Positions 1 through 10,263 of a stretch of 64,000 bases of DNA are shown here, one piece after another. A program made the translations under genes and the position numbers. The DNA lies in contig NZ_FNVP01000005.1 of assembly GCF_900108015.1 (NCBI RefSeq), positions 124,001 to 188,000 of the forward strand, in the 5' to 3' direction. The notes under the pieces are model-generated. The model worked only from the letters and a program-made list of their open reading frames with translations, searched no databases and was not told where the DNA came from. The first letter of the stretch is position 1, and every line of letters begins with the position of its first letter. Source of the stretch: Flavobacterium urumqiense (GTDB lineage Bacteria > Bacteroidota > Bacteroidia > Flavobacteriales > Flavobacteriaceae).

Positions 1-746
1 TTAAAAGAATTCAATTTACTCCGGATTTGATGCCATCTGATATTTTGGGAAGCGAAATATTAGATGAAAGTCGTAAGTTCAAGTTTATAAAAGGACCTGT
101 TTTTTCGAATATTATTTTGGCGGATGAAATAAACAGAACGCCTCCTAAAACTCAGGCAGCACTACTTGAAGCAATGCAGGAACGTTCGGTTACTATTGCC
201 GGGGAGAATTATAAATTAGATCGGCCTTATTTTGTTTTAGCTACTCAAAATCCAATTGAGCAGGAAGGGACGTATCCTTTGCCTGAAGCACAATTAGACC
301 GATTTATGTTTGCCATAAAACTTGAATATCCTTCTTTTCAGGAAGAAGTTCAAGTGGTAAAACGTACAACGTCAGATTCGAGTGAAACTATAAATCCGTT
401 ATTTACTGCACAAGAGATTATTGATTTTCAACAATTGATTCGCAGAATTCCAGTGGCTGATAATGTGATTGAATATGCAGTGACTTTGGTTAGTAAAACC
501 AGACCTGATAATCCATTGTCAAACGAGTTTGTGAAGAATTATTTGGATTGGGGAGCAGGACCAAGAGCCTCGCAAAATTTAATTTTGGCTGCAAAAGCCA
601 ATGCTGCTTTCAATGGTAAATTTTCACCGGATATAGAGGATGTAAAAGCAGTGGCAACCGGTATTTTAAGACATCGAATAATTAAAAATTATAAAGCGGA
701 TGCTGAAGGAATTACCGAAGAAGCTATTATTCAGAAGCTGATGTAG
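1..746 (+). CDS. MoxR-family AAA+ ATPase, 5' end missing
   Basis: The reading frame is open to the left edge, so the start and Walker A lie outside the window; 247 residues are visible. Seen here: the Walker B region LADEINR, the stretch [14 protein letters not shown], the sensor-1 region [22 protein letters not shown], and a C-terminal lid domain with GPRASQ. These are hallmarks of MoxR ATPases, which act as chaperone-like ATPases, often in membrane-protein or metal-cofactor maturation. The substrate cannot be told from this fragment. A strong terminator follows, so it is probably the last gene of its transcript. The family call is firm. Confidence 0.92.
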   Translation, partial: KRIQFTPDLMPSDILGSEILDESRKFKFIKGPVFSNIILADEINRTPPKTQAALLEAMQERSVTIAGENYKLDRPYFVLATQNPIEQEGTYPLPEAQLDRFMFAIKLEYPSFQEEVQVVKRTTSDSSETINPLFTAQEIIDFQQLIRRIPVADNVIEYAVTLVSKTRPDNPLSNEFVKNYLDWGAGPRASQNLILAAKANAAFNGKFSPDIEDVKAVATGILRHRIIKNYKADAEGITEEAIIQKLM

Positions 747-768
747 TAATTTTTAATATTGAGAAAAA

Positions 769-806
769 AGCCAAACAAATTTCTAAAACTTGTTTGGCTT
801 TTTTTG
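769..806 (+). terminator. rho-independent terminator after the MoxR gene
   Basis: A perfect 10-bp stem, AGCCAAACAA with TTGTTTGGCT, encloses an 11-nt loop and is followed by a T-rich tract. It lies 23 bases after the stop codon. Confidence 0.85.
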
Positions 807-1097
807 TTTTTATTTAATATTTTAGTTTGACCAAAAGAGTATTTAAAAATACAACTACAACGTTATAAGTGATGATTTAGAAAGGTTCTTAGCTGAAAGC
901 AGTGTAAAATCTCACTAGAGAAGTAACATTAAATTTCAACTTTCTTAACGAAAAGATTTTAAATTATTGATAATTCATTATTTTAATTTAAAATTGAATT
1001 TTTGACAATAAAAAGCAGTGAAACTCTTTATTTTGTAATAATAATTTTTGAAAAAGCTACATCTATTATATTTTTTTTAATTCTCGGCTTTAATTCC
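807..1097. other. AT-rich intergenic stretch, no gene seen
   Basis: The space between the MoxR terminator and the acnB promoter is AT-rich with stops in all frames. I see no RNA gene or recognisable coding remnant. Confidence 0.6.
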
Positions 1098-1105
1098 TAA
1101 ATTTG
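1098..1105 (+). promoter_or_regulatory. likely -7 promoter element of acnB
   Basis: TAAATTTG matches the Bacteroidota sigma-A -7 consensus TAnnTTTG and lies 38 bases before the acnB start codon. No good -33 TTTG is visible, so this is motif evidence only. Confidence 0.5.
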
Positions 1106-1143
1106 CGTACAGAAAATAAAAATACCAAGAAAAGACTTTTATT

Positions 1144-3915
1144 ATGAATATTTATAAGGATTACATTCAAGAGATTGAAGAACGAAAAGGCCAAGGGCTT
1201 CACCCAAAGCCAATTGATGGCGGCGAATTGTTAAGCGAAATCATTGTGCAAATTAAAGATTTAAATAATGAGTACAGAGCAGATTCTCTTAACTTCTTTA
1301 TTTACAATGTTGTTCCAGGAACTACTCCTGCCGCTACTTTAAAAGCTAGTTTTTTAAAAGAAATCGTTCTAGGTCAATCAGTAGTTGCTGAAATTACGCC
1401 CGCTTTTGCTTTAGAGTTATTGTCGCATATGAAAGGTGGAACTTCTATAGAGGTATTACTTGACTTAGCTTTAGGTAATGATGTTGCTATTGCAAAAGAT
1501 GCTGCGGAAGTTTTAAAGACACAAGTTTTTCTTTATGAAGCAGATACAGATCGTTTAGAAGCTGCTTTCAAAAGCGGTAACGGAATAGCGAAAGAAATTC
1601 TAAAGAGCTATGCTAATGCTGAGTTCTTTACTAAATTACCGGAAATAGCAGAAGAAATTAAGATAGTTACTTTTATTGCTGGTGAAGGAGATATTTCAAC
1701 TGATTTACTTTCTCCAGGTAACCAAGCGCATTCAAGATCAGATCGTGAACTTCATGGTAAATGTTTGATTTCTCCTGAAGCACAAGATGAAATCAAAGCA
1801 CTACAAGCACAGCATCTTGACAAAAGCGTGATGTTGATTGCTGAAAAAGGTACTATGGGTGTTGGTTCATCAAGAATGTCAGGTGTAAACAATGTGGCTC
1901 TTTGGACTGGTAAACAAGCAAGTCCTTATGTCCCATTTGTTAATTTTGCTCCAATTGTTGCAGGAACAAATGGTATATCTCCGATTTTCCTTACAACTGT
2001 TGATGTTACTGGTGGTATTGGTCTTGACCTTAAAAACTGGGTAAAAAAATTAGATGAAAACGGTACCGTTCTTCGTAATGAAAGCGGTGATCCTATTCTA
2101 GAGCAGGTTTATTCTGTTGCTACTGGTACTGTTCTTACAATCAACACAAAGACAAAAAAACTTTATAATGGCGAGAAAGAACTGATAGATATTTCTCAGG
2201 CATTCACGCCTCAGAAAATTGAATTTATAAAAGCTGGTGGGTCTTACGCTATTGTATTTGGAAAAAAACTTCAAACATTTGCATCAAAGACTCTTGGTAT
2301 TGATATTGTACCTGTATTTGCTCCGTCAAAAGAGGTTTCTATTGAAGGACAAGGTCTTACGGCTGTAGAAAAAATATTTAATAGAAACGCGGTTGGTTCA
2401 ACTCCGGGTAAAGTTTTACATGCTGGTTCTGATGTTCGTGTAGAAGTTAATATTGTAGGTTCGCAAGATACAACTGGTCTTATGACTTCACAGGAATTGG
2501 AGTCTATGGCTGCTACGGTGATTTCTCCAATCGTTGACGGTGCTTACCAATCGGGTTGTCACACTGCTTCGGTATGGGATAATAAATCTAAGGCAAATAT
2601 TCCTAGATTGATGAAATTCATGAACGATTTCGGATTAATCACAGCTCGTGACCCGAAGGGTGTTTATCATGCAATGACTGATGTAATTCATAAAGTACTT
2701 AATGATATTACTGTAAACGAGTGGGCTATCATCATCGGTGGCGACTCTCATACAAGAATGTCTAAAGGTGTTGCTTTTGGTGCTGATTCAGGAACAGTTG
2801 CTCTTGCATTGGCTACTGGTGAAGCTTCAATGCCGATTCCAGAATCTGTGAAAGTAACATTCAAAGGAGAAATGAAAGGGTATATGGATTTCCGGGATGT
2901 GGTTCATGCTACACAGTCTCAGATGCTTAAGACTTTTGGTGGAGAAAATGTATTTCAAGGAAGAATTATTGAGGTTCACCTTGGCACTCTTAATGCTGAT
3001 CAAGCCTTTACGTTTACGGACTGGACTGCAGAAATGAAGGCAAAAGCTTCTATCTGTATTTCTGAAGATTATACCTTGATTGAATCTTTAGAGATTGCAA
3101 AAGGTAGAATTCAGATTATGATTGATAAGGGAATGGACAACAAAAATGAAGTTCTTAAAGGATTGATTGCTATTGCTGATAAGAGAATCGCCGAGATTAT
3201 TTCAGGTGAGAAACCAGCGCTAAGACCAGATGCAAATGCTAAGTATTACGTTGAAGTTGTTGTAGATCTTGATCAGATTGCTGAGCCAATGATTGCTGAC
3301 CCTGATGTAAATAATGCTGATGTTTCTAAAAGATATACGCACGATACCATCAGACCTCTATCTTTCTATGGAGGAGTTAAAAAAGTAGATCTTGGATTTA
3401 TAGGTTCTTGTATGGTTCACAAGGGAGATATGAAAATCCTTGCGCATATGCTTAAGAATATTGATGAGCAAGAAGGTAAAGTAGAGTTCAAAGCGCCACT
3501 AGTTGTAGCTCCTCCTACTTATAACATTGTTGATGAATTAAAAGCAGAAGGTGACTGGGAAATTTTACAAAAATACTCTGGTTTCGAATTTGACGATAAT
3601 CTCCCTAAAGCTGCAGCCCGTACTTCATATGAAAATATGCTATATCTAGAGCGTCCAGGTTGTAATCTTTGTATGGGTAATCAAGAAAAAGCTGCCAAAG
3701 GAGATACTGTAATGGCAACATCTACTCGTCTTTTCCAAGGAAGAGTTGTAGAAGATACGGAAGGTAAAAAAGGAGAATCTTTACTTTCGTCTACACCGGT
3801 TGTGGTATTATCTACAATCCTTGGTAGAACTCCGACAATAGAAGAATATAAAACTGCAGTAGAAGGTATCAACCTAACTAAGTTTGCACCATCTCATAAG
3901 TTATTAGTTAAATAA
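1144..3915 (+). CDS. acnB: Bifunctional aconitate hydratase 2 / 2-methylisocitrate dehydratase
   Basis: 923 residues. It interconverts citrate and isocitrate in the TCA cycle; AcnB enzymes also act on 2-methylisocitrate in propionate breakdown. The order of parts is that of AcnB rather than AcnA: an N-terminal helical HEAT-like region (about 1-160), then the swivel domain (GDISTDLLSPGNQAHSRSD), then the catalytic core. The core has GGDSHTRMSKGVAFGADSG and the three 4Fe-4S cysteines at about 756 (GSCMVHKG), 840 and 843 (GCNLCMGN). The gene is flanked by its own promoter motif and a strong terminator, so it is probably monocistronic, although a second aconitase follows. Start ATG chosen because the frame fits the family N-terminus. 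Confidence 0.96.
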   Translation: MNIYKDYIQEIEERKGQGLHPKPIDGGELLSEIIVQIKDLNNEYRADSLNFFIYNVVPGTTPAATLKASFLKEIVLGQSVVAEITPAFALELLSHMKGGTSIEVLLDLALGNDVAIAKDAAEVLKTQVFLYEADTDRLEAAFKSGNGIAKEILKSYANAEFFTKLPEIAEEIKIVTFIAGEGDISTDLLSPGNQAHSRSDRELHGKCLISPEAQDEIKALQAQHLDKSVMLIAEKGTMGVGSSRMSGVNNVALWTGKQASPYVPFVNFAPIVAGTNGISPIFLTTVDVTGGIGLDLKNWVKKLDENGTVLRNESGDPILEQVYSVATGTVLTINTKTKKLYNGEKELIDISQAFTPQKIEFIKAGGSYAIVFGKKLQTFASKTLGIDIVPVFAPSKEVSIEGQGLTAVEKIFNRNAVGSTPGKVLHAGSDVRVEVNIVGSQDTTGLMTSQELESMAATVISPIVDGAYQSGCHTASVWDNKSKANIPRLMKFMNDFGLITARDPKGVYHAMTDVIHKVLNDITVNEWAIIIGGDSHTRMSKGVAFGADSGTVALALATGEASMPIPESVKVTFKGEMKGYMDFRDVVHATQSQMLKTFGGENVFQGRIIEVHLGTLNADQAFTFTDWTAEMKAKASICISEDYTLIESLEIAKGRIQIMIDKGMDNKNEVLKGLIAIADKRIAEIISGEKPALRPDANAKYYVEVVVDLDQIAEPMIADPDVNNADVSKRYTHDTIRPLSFYGGVKKVDLGFIGSCMVHKGDMKILAHMLKNIDEQEGKVEFKAPLVVAPPTYNIVDELKAEGDWEILQKYSGFEFDDNLPKAAARTSYENMLYLERPGCNLCMGNQEKAAKGDTVMATSTRLFQGRVVEDTEGKKGESLLSSTPVVVLSTILGRTPTIEEYKTAVEGINLTKFAPSHKLLVK

Positions 3916-3943
3916 TTTACAGAAGTAGGTAATTATAATTTTA

Positions 3944-3974
3944 AAAGCCTGAGTCTATGACTCAGGCTTTTTTT
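3944..3974 (+). terminator. rho-independent terminator after acnB
   Basis: A perfect 12-bp stem, AAAGCCTGAGTC with GACTCAGGCTTT, has a 3-nt loop and runs into seven T. Confidence 0.88.
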
Positions 3975-4037
3975 ATACTCTATTTTTTTGTATCTTGTAT
4001 TTTTAAAATAGAATAGTAACAATTATATATAAATCTT

Positions 4038-6305
4038 ATGGCATTTGATATTGAAATGATTAAAAAAGTGTACGACAACATGACAACTCGTGTTGATATA
4101 GCACGTGAGATAGTTGGTCGCCCACTTACTTTGACAGAGAAAATTTTATACAACCACCTTTGGGATGGAATGCCATCTGTAGCTTTTGCAAGAGGTGCTG
4201 ATTATGTTGATTTTGCTCCAGACAGAGTTGCTTGTCAAGATGCAACTGCTCAAATGGCATTATTGCAATTCATGCACGCTGGAAAGAAAACAGTCGCTGT
4301 TCCTACAACAGTTCACTGTGATCATTTGATTTTGGCTAAAAATGGAGCTGAATTTGATTTAGCTGCAGCAAATACGCAATCTAAAGAGGTTTTTGATTTT
4401 CTTTCTTCAGTCTCGGATAAATATGGAATTGGTTTCTGGAAACCAGGTTCAGGAATTATTCACCAAATCGTTTTGGAGAACTATGCATTTCCTGGAGGTC
4501 TAATGATTGGAACGGATTCACATACTGTAAATGCAGGTGGATTAGGAATGTTAGCTATTGGTGTTGGTGGAGCTGATGCAGTAGATGTAATGTCAGGAAT
4601 GTCATGGGAATTAAAATTCCCAAAATTAATAGGTGTAAAATTAACTGGAAAACTTTCTGGTTGGACTGCACCAAAAGACGTAATTCTTAAAGTAGCTGAT
4701 ATTCTTACTGTAAAAGGTGGAACGGGAGCTATTGTTGAATATTTTGGAGAAGGAGCTACTTCAATGTCATGCACTGGAAAAGGAACTATTTGTAATATGG
4801 GTGCCGAGATTGGTGCTACTACTTCTACATTTGGTTATGATGAGTCCATGAGAAGATACCTTTCTGCAACTGGTCGTCAGGATGTTGTAGATGCTGCTGA
4901 TAAAGTAGCGTCTTACTTAACTGCCGATCCCGAAGTATATGCAAATCCAGAAACGTATTTTGATCAAGTCATTGAAATCAACCTTTCTGAATTGGAGCCA
5001 CATATTAACGGTCCTTTTACTCCGGACAGAGGTACACCAGTTTCCCAAATGAAAAAAGAAGCTGCTGCTAACGGATGGCCTTTAAAAGTAGAATGGGGAT
5101 TAATCGGTTCTTGTACCAACTCTTCTTACGAAGATATGGCTCGTGCTGCGTCTATTGTAAACCAAGCGGTTGAATTAGGAATTAGCCCAAAAGCGGAATT
5201 TGGAATCAATCCAGGTTCGGAACAAATCAGATATACAATCGAAAGAGACGGAATCATTGCTACTTTCGAAAAAATGGGAACCAAAGTATTTACTAATGCT
5301 TGTGGACCATGTATCGGACAATGGGATAGAGCAGGAGCGGATAAAGGAGAGAAAAATACAATCGTTCACTCTTTTAACCGTAACTTTTCTAAACGTGCAG
5401 ATGGTAACCCAAACACACACGCTTTTGTAACGTCTCCAGAAATGGTTGCTGCTTTAGCAATTGCGGGTCGTTTGGATTTCAATCCTATAACGGATACTTT
5501 AATCAACGATAACGGTGAAGAAGTAAGATTGACTGCACCTTTTGGTGATGAATTACCTAAAAAAGGATTTGCTGTCGAAGATGCAGGATTTCAAGCACCA
5601 GCTGCCGATGGATCAGGAGTTCAAATTTTAGTAAGTGAAACATCAGATCGTTTGCAATTATTGGCACCATTCCAACCTTGGGACGGTAAAAATATTACAG
5701 GAGCTAAATTATTGATTAAAGCTTTTGGAAAATGTACTACAGATCACATCTCTATGGCAGGTCCATGGTTGCGTTTCCGTGGTCACTTAGATAATATTTC
5801 TAACAATATGTTGATTGGAGCAGTCAATGCTTTCACAGATAAAACTAATTCAGTTAAAAACCAATTGACTGGAACCTATGATGCAGTTCCTGCAGTGGCA
5901 CGCGCATACAAAGCCGCTGGAGTTCCATCTATTGTTGTGGGAGATCACAATTATGGAGAAGGATCTTCTAGAGAACATGCGGCTATGGAACCTCGTTTCT
6001 TAGGTGTTCAAGCGGTATTAGTAAAATCATTTGCTCGTATCCACGAAACAAACCTTAAAAAACAAGGTCTTTTAGGATTGACATTTGCTAACGAAGCAGA
6101 TTACGATAAAATACAGGAAGATGATACCATCAACTTCACAGATTTAGTAGATTTTGCTCCAGGAAAACCATTAACAATAGAATTCGTTCACGCTGATGGA
6201 ACCAAAGATGTTATCTTAGCAAACCATACCTACAACGAAGGACAAATTGGTTGGTTCGTAGCAGGTTCCGCATTAAACTTAATCGCTGCTGCCAGTAACG
6301 CATAA
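4038..6305 (+). CDS. Aconitate hydratase, mitochondrial-type
   Basis: 755 residues. It is a second citrate/isocitrate isomerase, unlike AcnB in domain order: the catalytic domains come first and the swivel domain is C-terminal ([18 protein letters not shown]). The 4Fe-4S ligands are at about Cys359 ([11 protein letters not shown]), Cys422 and Cys425 (ACGPCIG). The substrate-site [11 protein letters not shown] lies near residue 160. Length and motifs match the mitochondrial-type aconitases common in Bacteroidota, so I leave the symbol blank rather than call it acnA. A terminator separates it from acnB and another follows it, so the two are probably separate units that can be controlled separately. 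Confidence 0.95.
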   Translation: MAFDIEMIKKVYDNMTTRVDIAREIVGRPLTLTEKILYNHLWDGMPSVAFARGADYVDFAPDRVACQDATAQMALLQFMHAGKKTVAVPTTVHCDHLILAKNGAEFDLAAANTQSKEVFDFLSSVSDKYGIGFWKPGSGIIHQIVLENYAFPGGLMIGTDSHTVNAGGLGMLAIGVGGADAVDVMSGMSWELKFPKLIGVKLTGKLSGWTAPKDVILKVADILTVKGGTGAIVEYFGEGATSMSCTGKGTICNMGAEIGATTSTFGYDESMRRYLSATGRQDVVDAADKVASYLTADPEVYANPETYFDQVIEINLSELEPHINGPFTPDRGTPVSQMKKEAAANGWPLKVEWGLIGSCTNSSYEDMARAASIVNQAVELGISPKAEFGINPGSEQIRYTIERDGIIATFEKMGTKVFTNACGPCIGQWDRAGADKGEKNTIVHSFNRNFSKRADGNPNTHAFVTSPEMVAALAIAGRLDFNPITDTLINDNGEEVRLTAPFGDELPKKGFAVEDAGFQAPAADGSGVQILVSETSDRLQLLAPFQPWDGKNITGAKLLIKAFGKCTTDHISMAGPWLRFRGHLDNISNNMLIGAVNAFTDKTNSVKNQLTGTYDAVPAVARAYKAAGVPSIVVGDHNYGEGSSREHAAMEPRFLGVQAVLVKSFARIHETNLKKQGLLGLTFANEADYDKIQEDDTINFTDLVDFAPGKPLTIEFVHADGTKDVILANHTYNEGQIGWFVAGSALNLIAAASNA

Positions 6306-6329
6306 ATAAATTGTATTTTTTAGATTCAA

Positions 6330-6360
6330 AACTCTCAAGGGCAACTTGGGAGTTTTTTTA
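6330..6360 (+). terminator. rho-independent terminator after the second aconitase gene
   Basis: The stem AACTCTCAAG with CTTGGGAGTT (one G-T pair) and a 5-nt loop is followed by seven T. Confidence 0.85.
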
Positions 6361-6375
6361 TATTCTATTTTTTTA

Positions 6376-6518
6376 GAAGCTATTTCCTGCTCGCCGCTTC
6401 AAGCTTTTTTATAGAATTGTTTTTTTCCAAAACAAAAAACGAGCTTCCGCTGGTCGCTGTTTTTTTTCAGGAAAAAATGCATTTCTACTTCAAAAGGCTT
6501 TCCACTTTCATCAGGGCT
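6376..6518 (+). repeat. dispersed repeat family 1, diverged copy A
   Basis: It begins GAAGCTATTTCCTGCT and ends TTTCCACTTTCATCAGGGCT, like the copies at 38064-38168, 50138-50278 and 56663-56741. The middle holds CGAGCTTCCGCTGGTCGCTG, close to the middle of the 50138 copy. It is the most diverged of the four. Confidence 0.65.
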
Positions 6519-7016
6519 AGAACTAAAAACCGTCATTTTTTTTTAAAATTTCAGACTTTTTTTTAAAAGTTGGAAATATAATTATTTTATGAAAAATGAA
6601 ATTTTTTGTTTCAAAACACAGTTAAAAATGCTGAAAAACCTGCGTTTTGTTTTTTTAACACGTTAAAATCAAAAAAAAACAGCGTTTTTTTGATTAAATC
6701 AGTTATATTAGCTTTTTTGAAAAAGTAAATTTTAAAAAGAAGTATTTTTTTTGATTACTAGTAGGAATCGAACTTCTTTTGAATTTTTATTTTCAGCGCA
6801 ACAATACATTAGGATTGTACTGCGTTACTGTTTAAGTTGCTTTTGCAATCGGAACAAAAATCACAAGTTTTTAAATTGTTTTTATTACGCCCTCTTTTTA
6901 CAAAAGAGATAAGTTTTTTTTATTTTTTTTTAAGCAAATGATTTTAGCAGGAAACCATAGCGAGATTTAATAATTATATCCCGAAATCGCTATGCAGAAT
7001 AAAAGGGGTAAGTAAT
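6519..7016. other. AT-rich intergenic stretch with T-tracts, no gene seen
   Basis: Long T-runs and short palindromes, with no open frame of note. A tRNA T-arm-like string lies near 6762-6778 but no cloverleaf can be drawn from it. AAGGGG at about 7002-7008 may be the ribosome binding site of the next gene. Confidence 0.5.
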
Positions 7017-8600
7017 TTGAAAAAAATGAATATGAATTTAAGATTAGTTGTAACATTGTTTTTATTTAATAGTATCGTTCTTTTTTCACAGGAAAAAACC
7101 AAGAAACATACCATCGTAAAAGGAGAAACTGTTTCGAGTATTGCAGAAAAATACGAGGTAAAACCCAGTGAAATTTATAAGTTGAATCCAAAAGCCAAGA
7201 ACCTGCTAAAACTGAATTCAGTACTATTAATTCCTACAGCTGCTGAAAAAAATAACAATACCAAAACTAAAATTGCAATAAATTACTCCGAAAAAGAACA
7301 TGAAGTGCTTGTCAAAGAAACACTTTACGGAATTGCAAAAGAATACGGAATCACATTAAAAGAATTACACCAAGCCAATCCTTCATTAGAAACTTCAGGA
7401 TTAAAAATTGGTCAAAAAGTTATAATTCCTGCTGACGCAAATTCAAATACTAAAATAGCAGTTGCCTCTCAATTCAAAAAAACTTCAAAAAAACTTCCAA
7501 TAGAAACTGTCTCTCAAAGTAATGAAACCACAAATTTAAATGCAGAAGTTACCACAATAGAAGTTACCACAATAGAAGTTTTACCAAAAGAATCTAAATA
7601 TTCTATTGCAAAAAAATATGGAATTACTTTAAAAGAGTTAGATAAAGTCAATCCGGCATTAGGAGTTAAATCTCTAAGAGTTGGACAGAAAATAAATATT
7701 CCTGCAAATGCTTCAATAGCTACTGATGTTGCTTTCCTATCTCAAGAAAATAAACCAACTCTTGAAGAATTACCAGTTAGTAATATTCAATCCGTAAAAG
7801 ATTCACCAAAACCGGAAATAGCTATTGTTCATCAATCCAAAAACGAAAAATTAAAAGTAGAATTAGCTGAAAATAATCAACCAATTAGTACTGCAACTCC
7901 AACTGCAGAAGTTATTATTCGGGAAGTTTTACCAAAAGAAACAAAATACGGAATCGCAAAACAATACGGGATCACAGTTCATGAATTAGAAAAGCAAAAT
8001 CCTGAAGTTAAAAAGAGTCTGCCTGTAGGTTACAAGTTAAATATTCATCCTTCTTATACACGTAAAGAAGAAGTGGCTATAATTGCAAATACCGATGTTA
8101 ATAATAAAGTAGACAATAATAAAGTAGATAGTAATAATGGGAATACAGTAGCAGAGAACAACTCGATTGAAACTACAAAACAAGACATAAAAACTTTTGT
8201 CAGTATGTCAAGAAACAGTGATTTTTTGAATCAACTGATAGAAAAAGCTGCGGAAAATATTGGAACAAGATATCAAACTGGTGGTACTTCAAAATCTGGT
8301 TTTGATTGTTCCGGTTTAATGTGTAATACGTTTGGTGCTTTTGACATCAAATTACCACGATCTTCTATTGAGCAGTCTGGTTTCGGTACTAAAGTAGACG
8401 CCGAAGAAGCTAAAAAAGGAGATTTAATTTTCTTTAAAACAAACGGCAGAAACCACATTAACCATGTTGGTATGGTAGTTGAAGTCTGTGATGGTGAAAT
8501 AAAATTTATTCATGCCTCAGTAGGAAATGGCGTAATTATTTCATCAACCAAAGAAAATTATTATAAGAAGAAAGTCGTTCAAGTTAATAGAGTTTTGTAA
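7017..8600 (+). CDS. LysM-repeat NlpC/P60 peptidoglycan endopeptidase
   Basis: 527 residues from TTG at 7017; ATG at 7026 or 7032 is also possible and all give a signal peptide ending near FSQEK. Four LysM-type peptidoglycan-binding repeats follow (about 31-75, 97-143, 185-228, 302-343), each with a pattern such as YGIAKxYGITLKEL and ending in an IP or IHP turn. A low-complexity Asn-rich linker leads to a C-terminal NlpC/P60 peptidase. Its catalytic Cys is at about 431 (FDCSGL), with His 483 (NHVGMV) and a third polar site at His 499 (HAS). It most likely cuts stem peptides in the envelope. EVTTI is duplicated in tandem at about 178-187 by a 15-bp DNA repeat. Confidence 0.92.
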   Translation: MKKMNMNLRLVVTLFLFNSIVLFSQEKTKKHTIVKGETVSSIAEKYEVKPSEIYKLNPKAKNLLKLNSVLLIPTAAEKNNNTKTKIAINYSEKEHEVLVKETLYGIAKEYGITLKELHQANPSLETSGLKIGQKVIIPADANSNTKIAVASQFKKTSKKLPIETVSQSNETTNLNAEVTTIEVTTIEVLPKESKYSIAKKYGITLKELDKVNPALGVKSLRVGQKINIPANASIATDVAFLSQENKPTLEELPVSNIQSVKDSPKPEIAIVHQSKNEKLKVELAENNQPISTATPTAEVIIREVLPKETKYGIAKQYGITVHELEKQNPEVKKSLPVGYKLNIHPSYTRKEEVAIIANTDVNNKVDNNKVDSNNGNTVAENNSIETTKQDIKTFVSMSRNSDFLNQLIEKAAENIGTRYQTGGTSKSGFDCSGLMCNTFGAFDIKLPRSSIEQSGFGTKVDAEEAKKGDLIFFKTNGRNHINHVGMVVEVCDGEIKFIHASVGNGVIISSTKENYYKKKVVQVNRVL

Positions 8601-8643
8601 TAATGAAATTTTAGAAAATTATACGTCTTATTATATATAGTGG

Positions 8644-8673
8644 AAACTCTTCAAGTAAATGGGGAGTTTTTTT
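8644..8673 (+). terminator. terminator-like hairpin after the NlpC/P60 gene
   Basis: The stem AAACTCTTCA with TGGGGAGTTT (three G-T pairs) and a 6-nt loop is followed by a T-run. Confidence 0.65.
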
Positions 8674-8877
8674 GTTTTTTAGTCATTCCTGTTTTAACTT
8701 TTTTAGTATTTATAGGTTGCTGCTATCGCTATTGTTTGCTTTTAGAATAGTTCAAAAGAAACCGTATTTCTATAATACAAAGATGCGCAACTAACAGGAT
8801 GTAAACATTATACAATTTAAACAAAAAGTATCATATTTCACACTTCTCTTTATAAGTAGTAAAAAGTTCAGAAATAT

Positions 8878-9330
8878 TTAGTCCAGTTTCACACTGTTTA
8901 CTTCAATCCAATACCCATCAGGATCCTGAAAATAAATTTGTTTAATACCATCAGCACGAATATTAATTTTATGAAGCTCTCCCGGCCAGTCAGAATAAAT
9001 GATGTTTTTATTTTCCAGCACCTTTAAAAGCGCATCAAAGTTGGCTATTTTAAAAGCAACATGCACTGCTTTATTTATTGTAACGGGGTCTTTAATAGTT
9101 GATACGAGATGCAACTCTTTTCCATCTCCTAAAGAAATCCAACGAATACCTTCTTTTCTGGTAAGATTAGTGATTTCCTGTAGTTTTAGAACGTTGGTAT
9201 AAAAATCAACGGAACGATCCAAGTTATTTACTGAAAGAGCTAAGTGATCCATCTTTAAAGTAAAGGAATTCTGCCCCCAAATAGATCCGGTAAATATAAA
9301 AGCAAGTAGTAAAAAGGTTAGTTTTTTCAT
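8878..9330 (-). CDS. Exported VOC-fold (glyoxalase/dioxygenase superfamily) protein
   Basis: 150 residues. The N-terminus is a signal peptide ending near WGQNS. The mature part is one VOC module with paired beta-alpha-beta-beta-beta motifs: MDHLALSVNNLDRSVDFYTNVL, then ELHLVS, HVAFKI and a C-terminal YFQDPDGYWIEVNS. The His and Glu residues in these strands sit where VOC proteins bind metal. The family covers glyoxalases, dioxygenases and resistance proteins, so the substrate cannot be told. Export is uncommon in the superfamily but frequent in Bacteroidota. It stands alone, convergent with the preceding gene. Confidence 0.85.
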   Translation of the reverse strand: MKKLTFLLLAFIFTGSIWGQNSFTLKMDHLALSVNNLDRSVDFYTNVLKLQEITNLTRKEGIRWISLGDGKELHLVSTIKDPVTINKAVHVAFKIANFDALLKVLENKNIIYSDWPGELHKINIRADGIKQIYFQDPDGYWIEVNSVKLD

Positions 9331-9453
9331 TGGGTAATTAGTTTTGGTTTTTTATTAGGTTTTTTTGCCTGTTAAAAGTAAATAATAATTTAATTCTAAA
9401 CTAAAATATAAAGCAATAAAGAGATTTAATCAAACTGTTAATTACTATGTGGG

Positions 9454-9822
9454 TCAGAATGATTTTTTAGTATCGTACCTTTTTTTGATGGATACAAAAA
9501 AAACGCAGAACTTATTAAAGAATTTGGCATTTTTAATAGTAGGAAACAGGTTTTTTATTATTTTGTCATTAAATAACACTTTGTTTTCTGTACTTAATAT
9601 GTAAACGTAAACGCCTCTTATAAAATCGCTTACATTGATTTTAATCGCATTTTCAGTTGATGTCTCGCGAATTTTAATAGGTGATCCAACTAACATTTCA
9701 AAGATATCATATAGTTTCAATGTCATGTTTTTTAGTACATCAGTTTTTATAGTAATAGTAGCTAAATCAGTTGCAGGATTAGGGTAAGCCACGACCAAAA
9801 GAACTGGAATTGCAGTTGGCAT
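9454..9822 (-). pseudogene. orphan T9SS C-terminal sorting-domain fragment
   Basis: 122 codons. The first 85 or so read as a Por-type sorting domain: YPNPATDLATITI, LKLYDIFEML and INVSDFIRGVYVYIL, ending VLFNDKIIK. This signal normally sits at the end of large secreted cargo proteins, but here there is no cargo and no signal peptide before it. The frame also runs about 30 residues past the normal end of the domain. I read it as the remnant of a cargo gene that lost its front and its stop. It could be expressed as a small protein, but there is no sign of that. Confidence 0.6.
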
Positions 9823-9937
9823 TTTGCATAATATAGAATTAATTTAAATTAGTCTTTTGCTACATAAAAAAAATACTATTTCTAAACAGTCAGAATATAT
9901 TTTGCAATCTTTGAACTCTAAAAAAATAAAAGGCATT

Positions 9938-10165
9938 ATGAGTAAGACAAAACTAACAATTAATCGCAACGGATCTATAAAAATAGAAGGCGATTTCAAA
10001 ATAACAGACTGCGAAGGAAAAACATACGGATTAGAAGGAAGAACGGCTTTGGGTCTTTGTCGTTGCGGATTATCAGCCAATAAGCCTTTTTGTGATGGTT
10101 CACACCGCAATGGTTTTGAGCATGAATCAGCCGCATTTGATTTACCACCAGTGAAAACGAAGTAA
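9938..10165 (+). CDS. CDGSH iron-sulfur domain protein
   Basis: 75 residues from ATG at 9938, chosen over upstream in-frame codons because AAAAGG precedes it and the family starts close to the domain. The CDGSH motif CRCGLSANKPFCDGSH (about 46-61) gives the three Cys and one His that bind a 2Fe-2S cluster. The single-motif, mitoNEET-like form is known for redox or cluster-transfer roles; the exact job here is unknown. It is a lone gene with its own strong terminator. Confidence 0.9.
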   Translation: MSKTKLTINRNGSIKIEGDFKITDCEGKTYGLEGRTALGLCRCGLSANKPFCDGSHRNGFEHESAAFDLPPVKTK

Positions 10166-10192
10166 TATCGTTTTCTAATTCAATTAAATAAG

Positions 10193-10228
10193 AAAAGCTA
10201 AATCGTTACGGATTTAGCTTTTTCTTTT
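10193..10228 (+). terminator. rho-independent terminator after the CDGSH gene
   Basis: A perfect 12-bp stem, AAAAGCTAAATC with GATTTAGCTTTT, has a 6-nt loop followed by T-rich DNA. It lies between convergent genes and the left arm starts with A-runs, so it may work in both directions. Confidence 0.88.
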
Positions 10229-10263
10229 TTTGAACTGTATGTTACTGCATTAAAACTGCCTAA

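Noticed and set aside
4481..5430. Frames of 76-97 codons inside the second aconitase gene
   Set aside because: They lie fully within a well-supported gene in other frames and show no features of their own.
6755..6850. A string with tRNA T-arm-like GGAATCGAAC, considered as a minus-strand tRNA gene
   Set aside because: No matching acceptor or anticodon stems could be drawn and the spacing is wrong. At most a relic.
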